Below the pieces are notes generated by a model. It made no database searches and had not been told where the DNA came from. It saw only the letters and a program-made list of their open reading frames with translations. From positions 1 to 64,000 of the forward strand of contig CANHRG010000002.1 in NCBI GenBank assembly GCA_947463785.1: a stretch of DNA of 64,000 nt, read 5' to 3'. This DNA comes from Sphingobacteriaceae bacterium (GTDB taxonomy: Bacteria > Bacteroidota > Bacteroidia > Sphingobacteriales > Sphingobacteriaceae). Shown here in pieces: positions 38,530 to 47,828 of the stretch (positions are counted from its first letter, which is position 1; every line of letters begins with the position of its first letter). The position numbers were made by a program, and so were the translations under genes.

Positions 38530-39374
38530 AAATTAAATTATTCCTGCTGATGTTGTTTTACATTTCGAGCCTAAATTCTGTTTTAGCCTATTCAATTAAA
38601 GTAAAGAAAGACATTAGTTATCCAAGTAGCTCTAAAGTTGGCCGAAACCAACTGGACGTTTATTATCCCAAGGATATTTCTAAACCTAAAAATGTATTGG
38701 TTTTTATACATGGTGGGGCCTGGGATAGCGGTAAAAAAGATATGTATTGGTGGTTGGGCCGTAACATGGCGAACAAGGGGGTGGTAACGGTCATTATCAA
38801 CTATCCACTTGCCCCGCAGGCCGGTTACGAAGAAATGGCCGAGAGCTGTGTGGAAGCCTTGAAATGGGTGAAAGATTCGATTGGGAATTATGGTGGTAAT
38901 TCCGAACGGATTTTTGCCATGGGCCATTCTGCCGGTGGACATTTAGCTGCGTTGATTGATGCAGATCCGCGTTTTTTTGCTTCGAAACAACTAAATAATC
39001 CCTTGAAAGGTGTGATTTTAAACGATGGATTTGGATTGGATATGTTCGAATACTTGAGCATTGCTGATAAAACGGAGGGGCATAACCCAAGTTTCCTGAA
39101 AACCTTCACTGAGAATCCCGAAAACTGGAAAAAGGGTTCGCCATTAAGCTATTTTGACCAAGTTAAAAATCCGTATTACGTGTTGGTTGGCGGAGAAACC
39201 TACGAAGCCATTCGTATTCAGTCTAAACGTTTTTATGAACAAATGAATGCCGCAAAAAAGCCAATTAAATACGAAGTATTACCCAAGAAAAAACACGTTC
39301 CAATGATCAGTCAAATGGTTTTTGGAGCCAATCCGGTGTACCAATCCATCATTGATTTTATCAATACACACTAA
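38526..39374 (+). CDS. Secreted alpha/beta hydrolase (carboxylesterase/BD-FAE-like)
   Basis: Signal peptide; VLVFIHGGAWDSGKKDMYWWLGRNMANKGVVTVIINYPLAP; GHSAGGHLAALI. Confidence 0.92.
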   Translation: MKIKLFLLMLFYISSLNSVLAYSIKVKKDISYPSSSKVGRNQLDVYYPKDISKPKNVLVFIHGGAWDSGKKDMYWWLGRNMANKGVVTVIINYPLAPQAGYEEMAESCVEALKWVKDSIGNYGGNSERIFAMGHSAGGHLAALIDADPRFFASKQLNNPLKGVILNDGFGLDMFEYLSIADKTEGHNPSFLKTFTENPENWKKGSPLSYFDQVKNPYYVLVGGETYEAIRIQSKRFYEQMNAAKKPIKYEVLPKKKHVPMISQMVFGANPVYQSIIDFINTH

Positions 39375-39394
39375 ATTCGCGTTGTTTTACTGCC

Positions 39395-40570
39395 TTAAAT
39401 CTGAGCGTTCTTTCCCAGAGCGTTTAGAAATTGATAGCCTGCGAATGCGGCTGTAATGGAGGCAATAAGAATACAAAATTTGGCTTCGGTTTGATAAATC
39501 GGATCTTCAAAAGATAAAATGGACACAAAAATGGACATGGTAAAGCCAATACCGGCCAACATGCCTAGTCCTAAAATGTGCTTCCAATTACTATTGGATG
39601 GTAAGCTGCCGAAGCCTAGTTTTACCGAAATCCAGGAAAAAAGTAGAACTCCTATCGGTTTTCCAAGCACCAAGCCAATAATGATTCCCAAGCCCAACGA
39701 ACTGGTGATACCGTGAAGCATTTCGTTTTCAAAATTGATGTTGGTGTTTGCAAGCGCAAACAAAGGCATAATGACAAAATTTACAGGTTTTAGCAGCAGG
39801 TGCTCCAGTTTTTCGAGTGGTGAAGTTTCTTTTACAGGATTAGTGGGGATACAAAAAGCTAAGAGTACGCCGGCTATGGTGGCATGAATACCTGAATGAT
39901 GAACAAAGTACCAAAGTAATAGTCCGGGTATGAGGTAAGCTAATACGTTTTTTACCCCGAAATAATTCAAAAAGCTTAAAAAGACTACGATTCCGGCTGC
40001 ATATGCAAGGTAATCTATATGCAAGTCGCTGGTGTAAAATACGGCAATAACTACAATTGCGCCTAAATCGTCGACAATGGCCAGCGCTGCTAAGAAGATT
40101 TTTAGCGAGGCCGGTACCCGTTTACTCAATTGTGAAATTATAGCTAAAGCAAAGGCAATATCTGTCGCCATCGGTATACCCCAGCCGTTCTGATTGGGCG
40201 TTCCAGAATTAAGTAATGCATAAATTGCAGCTGGTACCAACATGCCGCCTAGTGCTGCAAAAACCGGCATTGCAGCTTTTTTAAATGAAGATAATTCCCC
40301 TTCTACTAATTCTCTTTTGATTTCTAAACCAACCAATAGAAAGAACAGGGCCATAAGTCCGTCATTTATCCATTGTAAGTTGTTGTAGTACAGTTTAACG
40401 CTGGAGGATTGATAGCCCCATTGGTAGGTTAAAAAATCGGTAAAGTAGGAGTTCAGGCCAGAGTTTGCGATGATCAATGAAGAAATAACGCAAGCCAACA
40501 ATGCCAAGCTGCTCGATTTCCCCGACTGAAAAAATTCCCGAAAGGGTTTCAAGTTGATGATTTTGGCCAT
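39395..40570 (-). CDS. nhaA: Na+/H+ antiporter NhaA
   Basis: WINDGLMALFFLLVGLEIKRELVEGELSSFKKAAMPVFAALGGMLVPA...GWGIPMATDIAFALAIISQLSKRVP. Confidence 0.97.
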   Translation of the reverse strand: MAKIINLKPFREFFQSGKSSSLALLACVISSLIIANSGLNSYFTDFLTYQWGYQSSSVKLYYNNLQWINDGLMALFFLLVGLEIKRELVEGELSSFKKAAMPVFAALGGMLVPAAIYALLNSGTPNQNGWGIPMATDIAFALAIISQLSKRVPASLKIFLAALAIVDDLGAIVVIAVFYTSDLHIDYLAYAAGIVVFLSFLNYFGVKNVLAYLIPGLLLWYFVHHSGIHATIAGVLLAFCIPTNPVKETSPLEKLEHLLLKPVNFVIMPLFALANTNINFENEMLHGITSSLGLGIIIGLVLGKPIGVLLFSWISVKLGFGSLPSNSNWKHILGLGMLAGIGFTMSIFVSILSFEDPIYQTEAKFCILIASITAAFAGYQFLNALGKNAQI

Positions 40571-40639
40571 TTCCTGCTAAGTTAGAAAAATCTGTGCTCA
40601 TATCCTGTTAAGGCAGAAAAGCTATTATTAGGCTGATTT

Positions 40640-40656
40640 AATAACTATTAGTTATT
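40640..40656. promoter_or_regulatory. Inverted repeat AATAACT-ATT-AGTTATT in nhaA/lipoprotein divergent region
   Basis: Perfect 7-bp arms with 3-nt spacer between divergent start codons. Confidence 0.35.
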
Positions 40657-40767
40657 TTAAAAACATTAATTGAAGCATAATTAAAATTCAATTTCTGCTG
40701 CTGTAATTTTAAATGTTTAAACACGCCAAGTCGCCAGTCGGATTGTTCAACTTAAACGAGTTTTCTG

Positions 40768-41769
40768 ATGAAATGGTATTTCAAACACAGCCTATTCTTC
40801 AGTTTATCTTACCTCTGTCTTTGCCTAGCTTGTAGCAAAGATGAACACGTACCCGTGGATTCAACGGTACAGCAATTTGAATTCGGTATTGTTGGTCAGC
40901 TGTTTCCGGCTATTAAAAATCCAAACCATAAATCATTAGAAATTATACTTCCACAGAATTCGACCAAGACTAATTTATCTGCTTTTTGCCGGGTCACTCC
41001 AAAAACTCAGGTACTACTCAATAATGCTATTCTGATCGATAGTCAAACCGTTGTGGATTGCTCCATGCCCGTAAAATTGAGTTTAATTGCTGAAAATTCT
41101 ATGCAACAAGAGTGGACTGTACATGTAAAAACCGAGTCGGAGGCTTATGGTTTAGGTACTATGGTAACTGCATCTAAAAGTTTAGACCGGAATTACGAGT
41201 TTTACCGAGAACAGAAGGGAAGCGGTTTGTATGCAGTTGAAAACTGCGGGCCTGCGGTTGCGGCAATGGCAATTCACTGGGCTGATTCTGGTATGAATAA
41301 AACGGTTTCTGATGCTCGTAAAGCCATTCTGCCACAGGGTGGCGATTGGTCTACTTCAGACCTGATCGATTATTTGGCTGCTGCAGGAATTCAAAGTACA
41401 ATGGCCTATTTATCGAATGTTGAACAAAATGTAAAAAAATACATTGATCTAAATTATTTGCTGATTTTGTGTTTGGATATGCACCAAATCAAGTATAATG
41501 CTAATGCGATAGAAAAAACGAATAAGTTTTACCCAACTTTTCACAGCGGCTGGAGTCACTTCCTATTGGTAAAGGGTTATCGGATTGTGGATGGAAACTT
41601 TTATTTGGAAGTATACGATCCTAATTCCAACGGTAGGGTGCATGTGTTAAGCCATCAACCTAGGGGGAAAGACCGGTATTATTCTGCAGATCAAATTGAG
41701 CTTGCAACGGATGCCTGGTGGAAATACGCTATTGTTGTAGCCCCAAAAGGTGAAACGGTAAAATTTTAG
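40768..41769 (+). CDS. Lipoprotein with C39-like/papain-like cysteine peptidase domain
   Basis: Lipobox LCLACSK; ENCGPAVAAMAIHWA (Cys), HSGWSHFLLVKGYR (His), LEVYDPNSNGR (Asp). Confidence 0.7.
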   Translation: MKWYFKHSLFFSLSYLCLCLACSKDEHVPVDSTVQQFEFGIVGQLFPAIKNPNHKSLEIILPQNSTKTNLSAFCRVTPKTQVLLNNAILIDSQTVVDCSMPVKLSLIAENSMQQEWTVHVKTESEAYGLGTMVTASKSLDRNYEFYREQKGSGLYAVENCGPAVAAMAIHWADSGMNKTVSDARKAILPQGGDWSTSDLIDYLAAAGIQSTMAYLSNVEQNVKKYIDLNYLLILCLDMHQIKYNANAIEKTNKFYPTFHSGWSHFLLVKGYRIVDGNFYLEVYDPNSNGRVHVLSHQPRGKDRYYSADQIELATDAWWKYAIVVAPKGETVKF

Positions 41770-41776
41770 CTAAAAT

Positions 41777-43210
41777 TTAAAACTCTGCGTTTTTAGGCGT
41801 TCTTGGGAACGGAATTACGTCGCGGATATTGGTCATTCCGGTTACAAATAAAACTAAACGCTCAAAACCGAGTCCAAAGCCGGCATGCGGTGCTGATCCG
41901 AAACGGCGAGTATCCAAATACCATGACATTTCTTCGGCAGGAATGTGCATTTCGGTCATGCGTTGTTCAATTTTTTCTAAGCGTTCTTCACGTTGAGATC
42001 CACCAACAATTTCGCCAATGCCCGGGAACAGGATGTCCATGGCACGTACGGTTTTGCCGTCGTCGTTTTGGCGCATGTAGAATGCTTTAATTTCTTTCGG
42101 GTAATCGGTTAAGATGACTGGCTTTTTGAAGTGTTTTTCTACCAAATAACGTTCGTGTTCCGATTGCAAATCGGCTCCCCAGCTTTCAATCAGGTATTTG
42201 AACTGTTTTTTCTGGTTGGGTTTAGATTGCTTTAAGATATCGATAGCTTCGGTATACGTGATGCGTTCGAAATTGTTTTCCAAACAGAATTTAAGTTTCG
42301 AAATCAGATCGAGTTCAGATCGTTCGTTCTGAGGTTTTTGTTTTTCCTCTTCTTCTAGACGTGATTTTAGGAAATCGAGCTCATCGGCACAAGTTGTTAA
42401 GGCATAGTTAATCACATACTTCAACAGATCCTCAGCCAAATCCATGTTATCCTGTAAATCGTAAAAAGCCATTTCAGGCTCAATCATCCAGAATTCCGCC
42501 AAGTGACGGGTGGTGTTGGAATTTTCGGCACGGAAAGTAGGGCCGAAAGTATAAATATCGCCTAAAGCCAATGCTGCCAATTCGCCCTCCAGCTGACCAG
42601 AAACGGTAAGGTTAGTCGCCTTGCCAAAAAAATCCTCCTTGAAGTTAACAGATCCATCCTCGTTACGTGGGGTATTGTCGAAGTCCAAAGTGGTTACCTT
42701 GAACATTTCTCCAGCACCTTCCGCATCTGAAGCGGTAATGATTGGCGTATGCAAATAGGTAAAACCACGCTCGTTAAAGAATTGGTGTACGGCAAATGCC
42801 AAGGCATGACGCACTTTAAAAACGGCATTGAACGTATTGGTACGGAAACGCAAGTGCGCAATTTCACGTAAAAACTCTAGGCTGTGTTTTTTAGGTTGCA
42901 ATGGAAATTTTTCTGCATCGCTATCGCCCAATATTTCGAGTTCTTTTACTTTAATTTCTACTTTTTGGCCTTTTCCTAAAGATTCTACTAAGGTTCCGGT
43001 TACGGAAATAGCTGCTCCGGTGGTTAATCTTTTCAATAAACCTTCATCAAAAGCATTGAAATCAACCACTGCTTGAATATTTTGAATAGAAGAACCGTCA
43101 TTTATCGCGATAAACTGATTATTGCGGAAGGTTTTAACCCAACCCATTACAGTTACCTCTTTTTGGAATGTTGTTTCGTTTAACAGCGATTTGATTTTGG
43201 TTCTTTTCAT
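41777..43210 (-). CDS. asnS: Asparagine--tRNA ligase
   Basis: [31 protein letters not shown]...[28 protein letters not shown]...[29 protein letters not shown]. Confidence 0.97.
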   Translation of the reverse strand: MKRTKIKSLLNETTFQKEVTVMGWVKTFRNNQFIAINDGSSIQNIQAVVDFNAFDEGLLKRLTTGAAISVTGTLVESLGKGQKVEIKVKELEILGDSDAEKFPLQPKKHSLEFLREIAHLRFRTNTFNAVFKVRHALAFAVHQFFNERGFTYLHTPIITASDAEGAGEMFKVTTLDFDNTPRNEDGSVNFKEDFFGKATNLTVSGQLEGELAALALGDIYTFGPTFRAENSNTTRHLAEFWMIEPEMAFYDLQDNMDLAEDLLKYVINYALTTCADELDFLKSRLEEEEKQKPQNERSELDLISKLKFCLENNFERITYTEAIDILKQSKPNQKKQFKYLIESWGADLQSEHERYLVEKHFKKPVILTDYPKEIKAFYMRQNDDGKTVRAMDILFPGIGEIVGGSQREERLEKIEQRMTEMHIPAEEMSWYLDTRRFGSAPHAGFGLGFERLVLFVTGMTNIRDVIPFPRTPKNAEF

Positions 43211-43277
43211 GTGTTATTGTTATTCAGGGCGCTAAAATACGAAAAATTTGAGCATTGAGATAGGACGAGCAGAAGCA

Positions 43278-46200
43278 CTAGGCGACTTCACGCATATCCA
43301 CCGCCACTACTTTAGAAACTCCTTGTTCAACCATGGTTACACCATAAATAATGTCGGTACTGGCAATGGTGCGCTTGTTGTGTGATACAATAATGAATTG
43401 CGATTGGTAAGAGAATTTGCGAATGATGTTATTGAATTTATCGATGTTGGTATCATCCAAAGGTGCATCTACCTCATCGAAAATACAGAATGGCGCAGGT
43501 TTTAATAAGTAGAGTGAGAATAACAGGGCAGTAGCCGTTAAGGTTTTTTCACCACCCGATAATTGGTTGATGGATAAAGGGCGTTTACCTTTCGGTCGGG
43601 CCAAAATCTCGATATCCGATTCTAAGGGATTTTCAGGATCTGAGAGAACTAAATCGCAGCTATCTTCTTCATTAAACAAGGAACGGAATACTTCAATAAA
43701 ATGTTCACGAACTTGGGTAAAGGCCTCCATGAACTTGGCCTTCGCGGTATCGTCAATTTCTTTGATGGTTTCCAAGAGCGATTCCTTGGCATCCATCAGG
43801 TCTTTTTTCTGTGCTTGAATGAAGTGGTAACGCTCATTCATTTCCTGATAAGCTTCCATGGCCATCGGATTGATAGCGCCAAAATCTTCAATCTGATGCT
43901 TCATGCGTTCAGTTTTATCGCGTAAATCGTCTTCGTTTTCTCCTTGCGGGATTTCAGCATCCAGCAAGTCGTTAATATCGATGTTGAATTCAACCGCCAA
44001 ACGCTCTTTTAGTGCATTCAGTTCTAATTTCAGATTGGTTTTCTTATCCTTGATCTCGTTCGCTAAATATTCGGCCTGTTCTTTGGTACGCCTTTTTTCG
44101 CTAATGGTGTTTTCTGTTTCGGTAATGATACCTTTAGAAGCATAATATTCCTGCTCCAAGTCGTGCAATCCTTTTTCCAGACTTTCTTTTTGTTCATACA
44201 TGGCAATCAGGTCGCCATCAGAATGGTCTACATGTTGCAGGGTTTCTTTCATGCCCGCTTGGGTTTTATCCAATTCGACTGAGTTGGCCTCAATGCGACT
44301 GCTTAAGCTGGCGTGTTGACTGTTACGGTATTCCAGATCTTTTTCGAGTCCCGAAACTTTGTTTTGTTGCTGGTGAAAACGGATGTTTTCTTGGTTGTAA
44401 GCCGTAGATAGGTTGTTCACTTCATCGGCTAATACCTGGTAATCTTGTTGCTTTTGAGCCAGAGCATCTTGTTTGATCTCTTTCTCCGCTTTCATTTCAG
44501 CCAATCGAGGTTCAGTTTTTTCAATTTCGTTAGCAATGCTTTCCAATTTGGCTTCAATATCCTGCTTGCGGTTGCGGCTGTTTTCAATAAAGGTCAAATA
44601 TTGTTCCTGTTTGGTCTTTACCGAAATGTATTCGTTGTTAAGGCTGTTCAGTGCCAGCTCCTGTTGTTGTAGTTGTGTTTTTTGTGAGGAAGCTTTCAGT
44701 GCTTCCAATTTCTGGCTTTCTTGTGCTATTGCGGTAGCCAGTTTGCTCAAATCTGTTTCAAGTTTTTTTATTTCTTTAGCAAGATTTTCTAGGTTTTTTG
44801 CCCTACCAATACGTTTTCCTTCAAATAATCCCACCGAGCCACCGGCCATCCCCAAACGGTTTTTGCTGTATTTGCCGCTGCTGCTCAAAATCACTTCATC
44901 CCCAGTCGGAAGGGCAGAGATCAGTTCTTCTTCTTCGCCATATTTGATTAAATAAACCCCGTGCAATAGCATTTCGCAAAGTGGAAGGTACTGTTTGTCT
45001 ACCTCAATAATTTCTAAGGCGGCTATTAGATTGCTGTTTTTGGCTTCCGATTTCGGTTTAGCTGGTTTTACCGCATCTAAAATGAAAAAGTTAGCACGAC
45101 CTTGTGCCGAATCGCTGAGTAATTGAATTGCTTTTACCGCTTCGGCTTGTGTTTGTACCACGTAATGGTTCATTACCGGTTCCAGATAGTTCTCTATCGC
45201 AATACGGTATTCTTCTTTACAGAACAGAATGTCTGAAAATAGGGGAGCTTGTTTTGTCCAATCGGCGTTCTTTTTTAAGAAACGAATAGATTCTGGAAAA
45301 CCTTCCAGACTGTCAACCATGGATTTGGTGAGGTTGTATTCGTTTTGTTTGGCATCTAGCTTTCGGCTTTCGCTATTTTGATCTTGCTTGTGTTTTTCTA
45401 GGTTTTCTTGCGTTTGCTGAATTTGCTCTTGCAACTCATTTTCCAGTTTCTTGGCCAGCTCAAATTCCTGATTTTGGGTTTGCAAGCGCTGTTCCAATTC
45501 GGCTAAAACTTTATTAAATTCATTCAGTTCAGCTTCTTTGCTTTCTGCATCACTAACATTTCGGGTGCTTTCCTGTTGTAAAGCATCTCGCTGTATATGT
45601 AAAATAGCCAAGTCTTTTTCCAGCTGATGCAATTCGTTCTGAAAGGTTTGATTGGCTTTAGTTAACTGATCAAGTTCAGTTTTGGCTTCTTGCTGTTTTA
45701 GTCGCTGAGCGTCGAGGTTGGCTTTTTGTTTCTCTAATCCAGTTTGCAATGTTTTGAACAGGTCATTTTCTTGAGCAAGTTCTTCTTGCAAGCGTTTTTG
45801 GTTATAAATAACGTGATTGAACTGGTTTTTGTCCGTTTCTAATTCCTGTTTAAGGCGAGTTTCTTTCTCCTCTAAAAAACGCAATTGCTCGTTTTTTAGT
45901 TTTTTCTCACTCTCGTAAGCCCTAATCTTAGCCACAAATTCATTAGTGGCTTTTTGTTGCGTGGCTAGATTTTTTTCTTTACTTAAACTATCCAGCTTTT
46001 GCTGTTGAAGTGCAGCCTCCAAGGTATCAATGGAAGCACTAATACCCAAGCGTTCTTCGACTTGTTGCTGCTCTTGTTTTTCTAAAGTTTCAAGCGCATC
46101 GCGGAAGCTAATGATACGAAAGGAAGCCAGCATGACACTCAAGGCCTTGTATTGCTCTTTGAGTTTATAGTAACGTTCTGCTTTTTTAGCTTGATTTTCG

Positions 46201-46814
46201 AGTGTTTTTAGGTTTTTGTCGATCTCAAACAAAATATCTTCTACACGACTCAGGTCGGCTTCGGTATCTTTTAGTTTAGAGAAGGTTTGCTTTTTGCGGA
46301 GTTTGTATTTCGAAATACCCGATGCTTCTTCAAACAAAGCCCGGCGTGAATTTTCTTTATTGGCGATGATCTCATCGATCATTTTTAACTCGATGATAGA
46401 GTAGGAGTCGGAGCCAATACCGGTATCCAGAAACAGATCCGTAATATCTTTTAATCGGCATTGTACATCGTTTAAGCGGTATTCGCTCTCCCCGGTACGG
46501 TACAATTTACGAGTCAGCGTAACCTGCGAATACTCGGTTGGCAGAATGTTTTTGGTGTTATCGAAGGTTAAAGAAACCTCTGCCAGGTTTGAAGGTTTAC
46601 GTGTTTTGGTTCCGTTAAAAATGATGTTCTCCATCTTTTCAGAACGGAGCATGCGGGTACTTTGCTCACCTAATACCCAACGAATGGCATCCACCACGTT
46701 TGATTTTCCGCAACCATTTGGCCCCACAATGGCGGTTACGCCCTCATTAAAGTTGATGGTGATCTTATCGCCGAAGCTTTTAAAGCCTTTTATTTCTAAT
46801 CGGGTGAGCTGCAT
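43278..46814 (-). CDS. smc: Chromosome segregation protein SMC
   Basis: RLEIKGFKSFGDKITINFNEGVTAIVGPNGCGKSNVVDAIRWVLGEQS; coiled coils and hinge; LSGGEKTLTATALLFSLYLLKPAPFCIFDEVDAPLDD. Confidence 0.98.
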   Translation of the reverse strand: MQLTRLEIKGFKSFGDKITINFNEGVTAIVGPNGCGKSNVVDAIRWVLGEQSTRMLRSEKMENIIFNGTKTRKPSNLAEVSLTFDNTKNILPTEYSQVTLTRKLYRTGESEYRLNDVQCRLKDITDLFLDTGIGSDSYSIIELKMIDEIIANKENSRRALFEEASGISKYKLRKKQTFSKLKDTEADLSRVEDILFEIDKNLKTLENQAKKAERYYKLKEQYKALSVMLASFRIISFRDALETLEKQEQQQVEERLGISASIDTLEAALQQQKLDSLSKEKNLATQQKATNEFVAKIRAYESEKKLKNEQLRFLEEKETRLKQELETDKNQFNHVIYNQKRLQEELAQENDLFKTLQTGLEKQKANLDAQRLKQQEAKTELDQLTKANQTFQNELHQLEKDLAILHIQRDALQQESTRNVSDAESKEAELNEFNKVLAELEQRLQTQNQEFELAKKLENELQEQIQQTQENLEKHKQDQNSESRKLDAKQNEYNLTKSMVDSLEGFPESIRFLKKNADWTKQAPLFSDILFCKEEYRIAIENYLEPVMNHYVVQTQAEAVKAIQLLSDSAQGRANFFILDAVKPAKPKSEAKNSNLIAALEIIEVDKQYLPLCEMLLHGVYLIKYGEEEELISALPTGDEVILSSSGKYSKNRLGMAGGSVGLFEGKRIGRAKNLENLAKEIKKLETDLSKLATAIAQESQKLEALKASSQKTQLQQQELALNSLNNEYISVKTKQEQYLTFIENSRNRKQDIEAKLESIANEIEKTEPRLAEMKAEKEIKQDALAQKQQDYQVLADEVNNLSTAYNQENIRFHQQQNKVSGLEKDLEYRNSQHASLSSRIEANSVELDKTQAGMKETLQHVDHSDGDLIAMYEQKESLEKGLHDLEQEYYASKGIITETENTISEKRRTKEQAEYLANEIKDKKTNLKLELNALKERLAVEFNIDINDLLDAEIPQGENEDDLRDKTERMKHQIEDFGAINPMAMEAYQEMNERYHFIQAQKKDLMDAKESLLETIKEIDDTAKAKFMEAFTQVREHFIEVFRSLFNEEDSCDLVLSDPENPLESDIEILARPKGKRPLSINQLSGGEKTLTATALLFSLYLLKPAPFCIFDEVDAPLDDTNIDKFNNIIRKFSYQSQFIIVSHNKRTIASTDIIYGVTMVEQGVSKVVAVDMREVA

Positions 46815-46826
46815 TTAATAAATACC

Positions 46827-46861
46827 AAAGCCTACTAAAGTAAGATTTAGTAGGCTTTTTT
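46827..46861. other. Hairpin between MBL-fold gene and smc (terminator- or attenuator-like)
   Basis: AGCCTACTAAA-GTAAGA-TTTAGTAGGCT; the 6-T run is on the plus strand although both flanking genes are on minus. Confidence 0.7.
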
Positions 46862-46877
46862 CCAATATGTTGTTGTT

Positions 46878-47717
46878 CTATAATTCGCTGAGTTTATACG
46901 TTTCGCTTACGCGAATGCCTTTTTCTGTTTGCTGAAGGGTGCAGCATTCATTTTGTGCATCGTGCTCAAAGTAAAGTACATAGTCATTAGTTACGGCTTC
47001 CTCTAAAAATGCTTTCTTTTCTTTTAGTGTTTGTAAGGGAAACATGTCGTAAGCCATCACGTAGGGCAATGGAATGTGGGCCGTTGATGGTAATAAGTCG
47101 GCCATGTAAACAATCGTTCTGCCTTTGTACTCAATTTGAGGGAGCATCATAGCGTCGGTATGGCCGTAAGCAAAACGTACTTTCATATGTTCTGAAAAAT
47201 CGACCCCATCTTCTGTAGCTACAAATTTTAGTTGCCCGCTTTCTTGAATAGGTAGGATGTTTTCTTTCAAAAAAGATGCCTTTTCTCTGTCGTTCGGATG
47301 AACCGCCCATTCCCAATGTTTATCGTTGCTCCAGTAGGTGGCACTTTCAAAAGCGGGTTTCAGTTTTTCGCCTTCGCGAATGATAGAGCCTCCACAATGG
47401 TCGAAATGTAAATGTGTTAAAAATACATCGGTGATGTCTTTTCGGGCAAAGCCGAGCTTGGCTAACGATTTATCCAAGGAATCATCGCCATGTAAATGGT
47501 AATGCCCCATGAATTTTGCGTCTTGTTTATCGCCAATGCCATTGTCAATCAGAATTAATCGGTTGCCGTCTTCAATTAGCAGGCAACGCATGGCCCAGGT
47601 GCATAAGTTGTTTACATCAGGCTGGACTAATTTTTGCCAAATGGTTTTAGGCACTACACCAAACATGGCGCCGCCGTCGAGCTTAAAAAAACCGGTATCT
47701 ATAGTGTGTAATTTCAT
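46878..47717 (-). CDS. MBL-fold metallohydrolase
   Basis: DVFLTHLHFDHCGGS...RFAYGHTDAMMLPQIEYKGRTIVYMADLLPSTAHIPLP. Confidence 0.93.
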   Translation of the reverse strand: MKLHTIDTGFFKLDGGAMFGVVPKTIWQKLVQPDVNNLCTWAMRCLLIEDGNRLILIDNGIGDKQDAKFMGHYHLHGDDSLDKSLAKLGFARKDITDVFLTHLHFDHCGGSIIREGEKLKPAFESATYWSNDKHWEWAVHPNDREKASFLKENILPIQESGQLKFVATEDGVDFSEHMKVRFAYGHTDAMMLPQIEYKGRTIVYMADLLPSTAHIPLPYVMAYDMFPLQTLKEKKAFLEEAVTNDYVLYFEHDAQNECCTLQQTEKGIRVSETYKLSEL

Positions 47718-47828
47718 AGGGTTAATAATAGTAGCTAAATATAAGATGTAATTTATCCTTTACGAAAACTGAACTGGGCGAATTTTCTGAAAAATAGATT
47801 TAAATTAGATTAACCAAATGAATCTCAG

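Noticed and set aside
38592-39109. Three overlapping minus-strand ORFs over the alpha/beta hydrolase gene
   Set aside because: Overlapping shadow ORFs in different frames; the plus-strand hydrolase has clear motifs.
44473-44955. 160-aa plus-strand ORF inside smc
   Set aside because: Serine/leucine-rich translation of the antisense of coiled-coil codons; smc is clearly the real gene.
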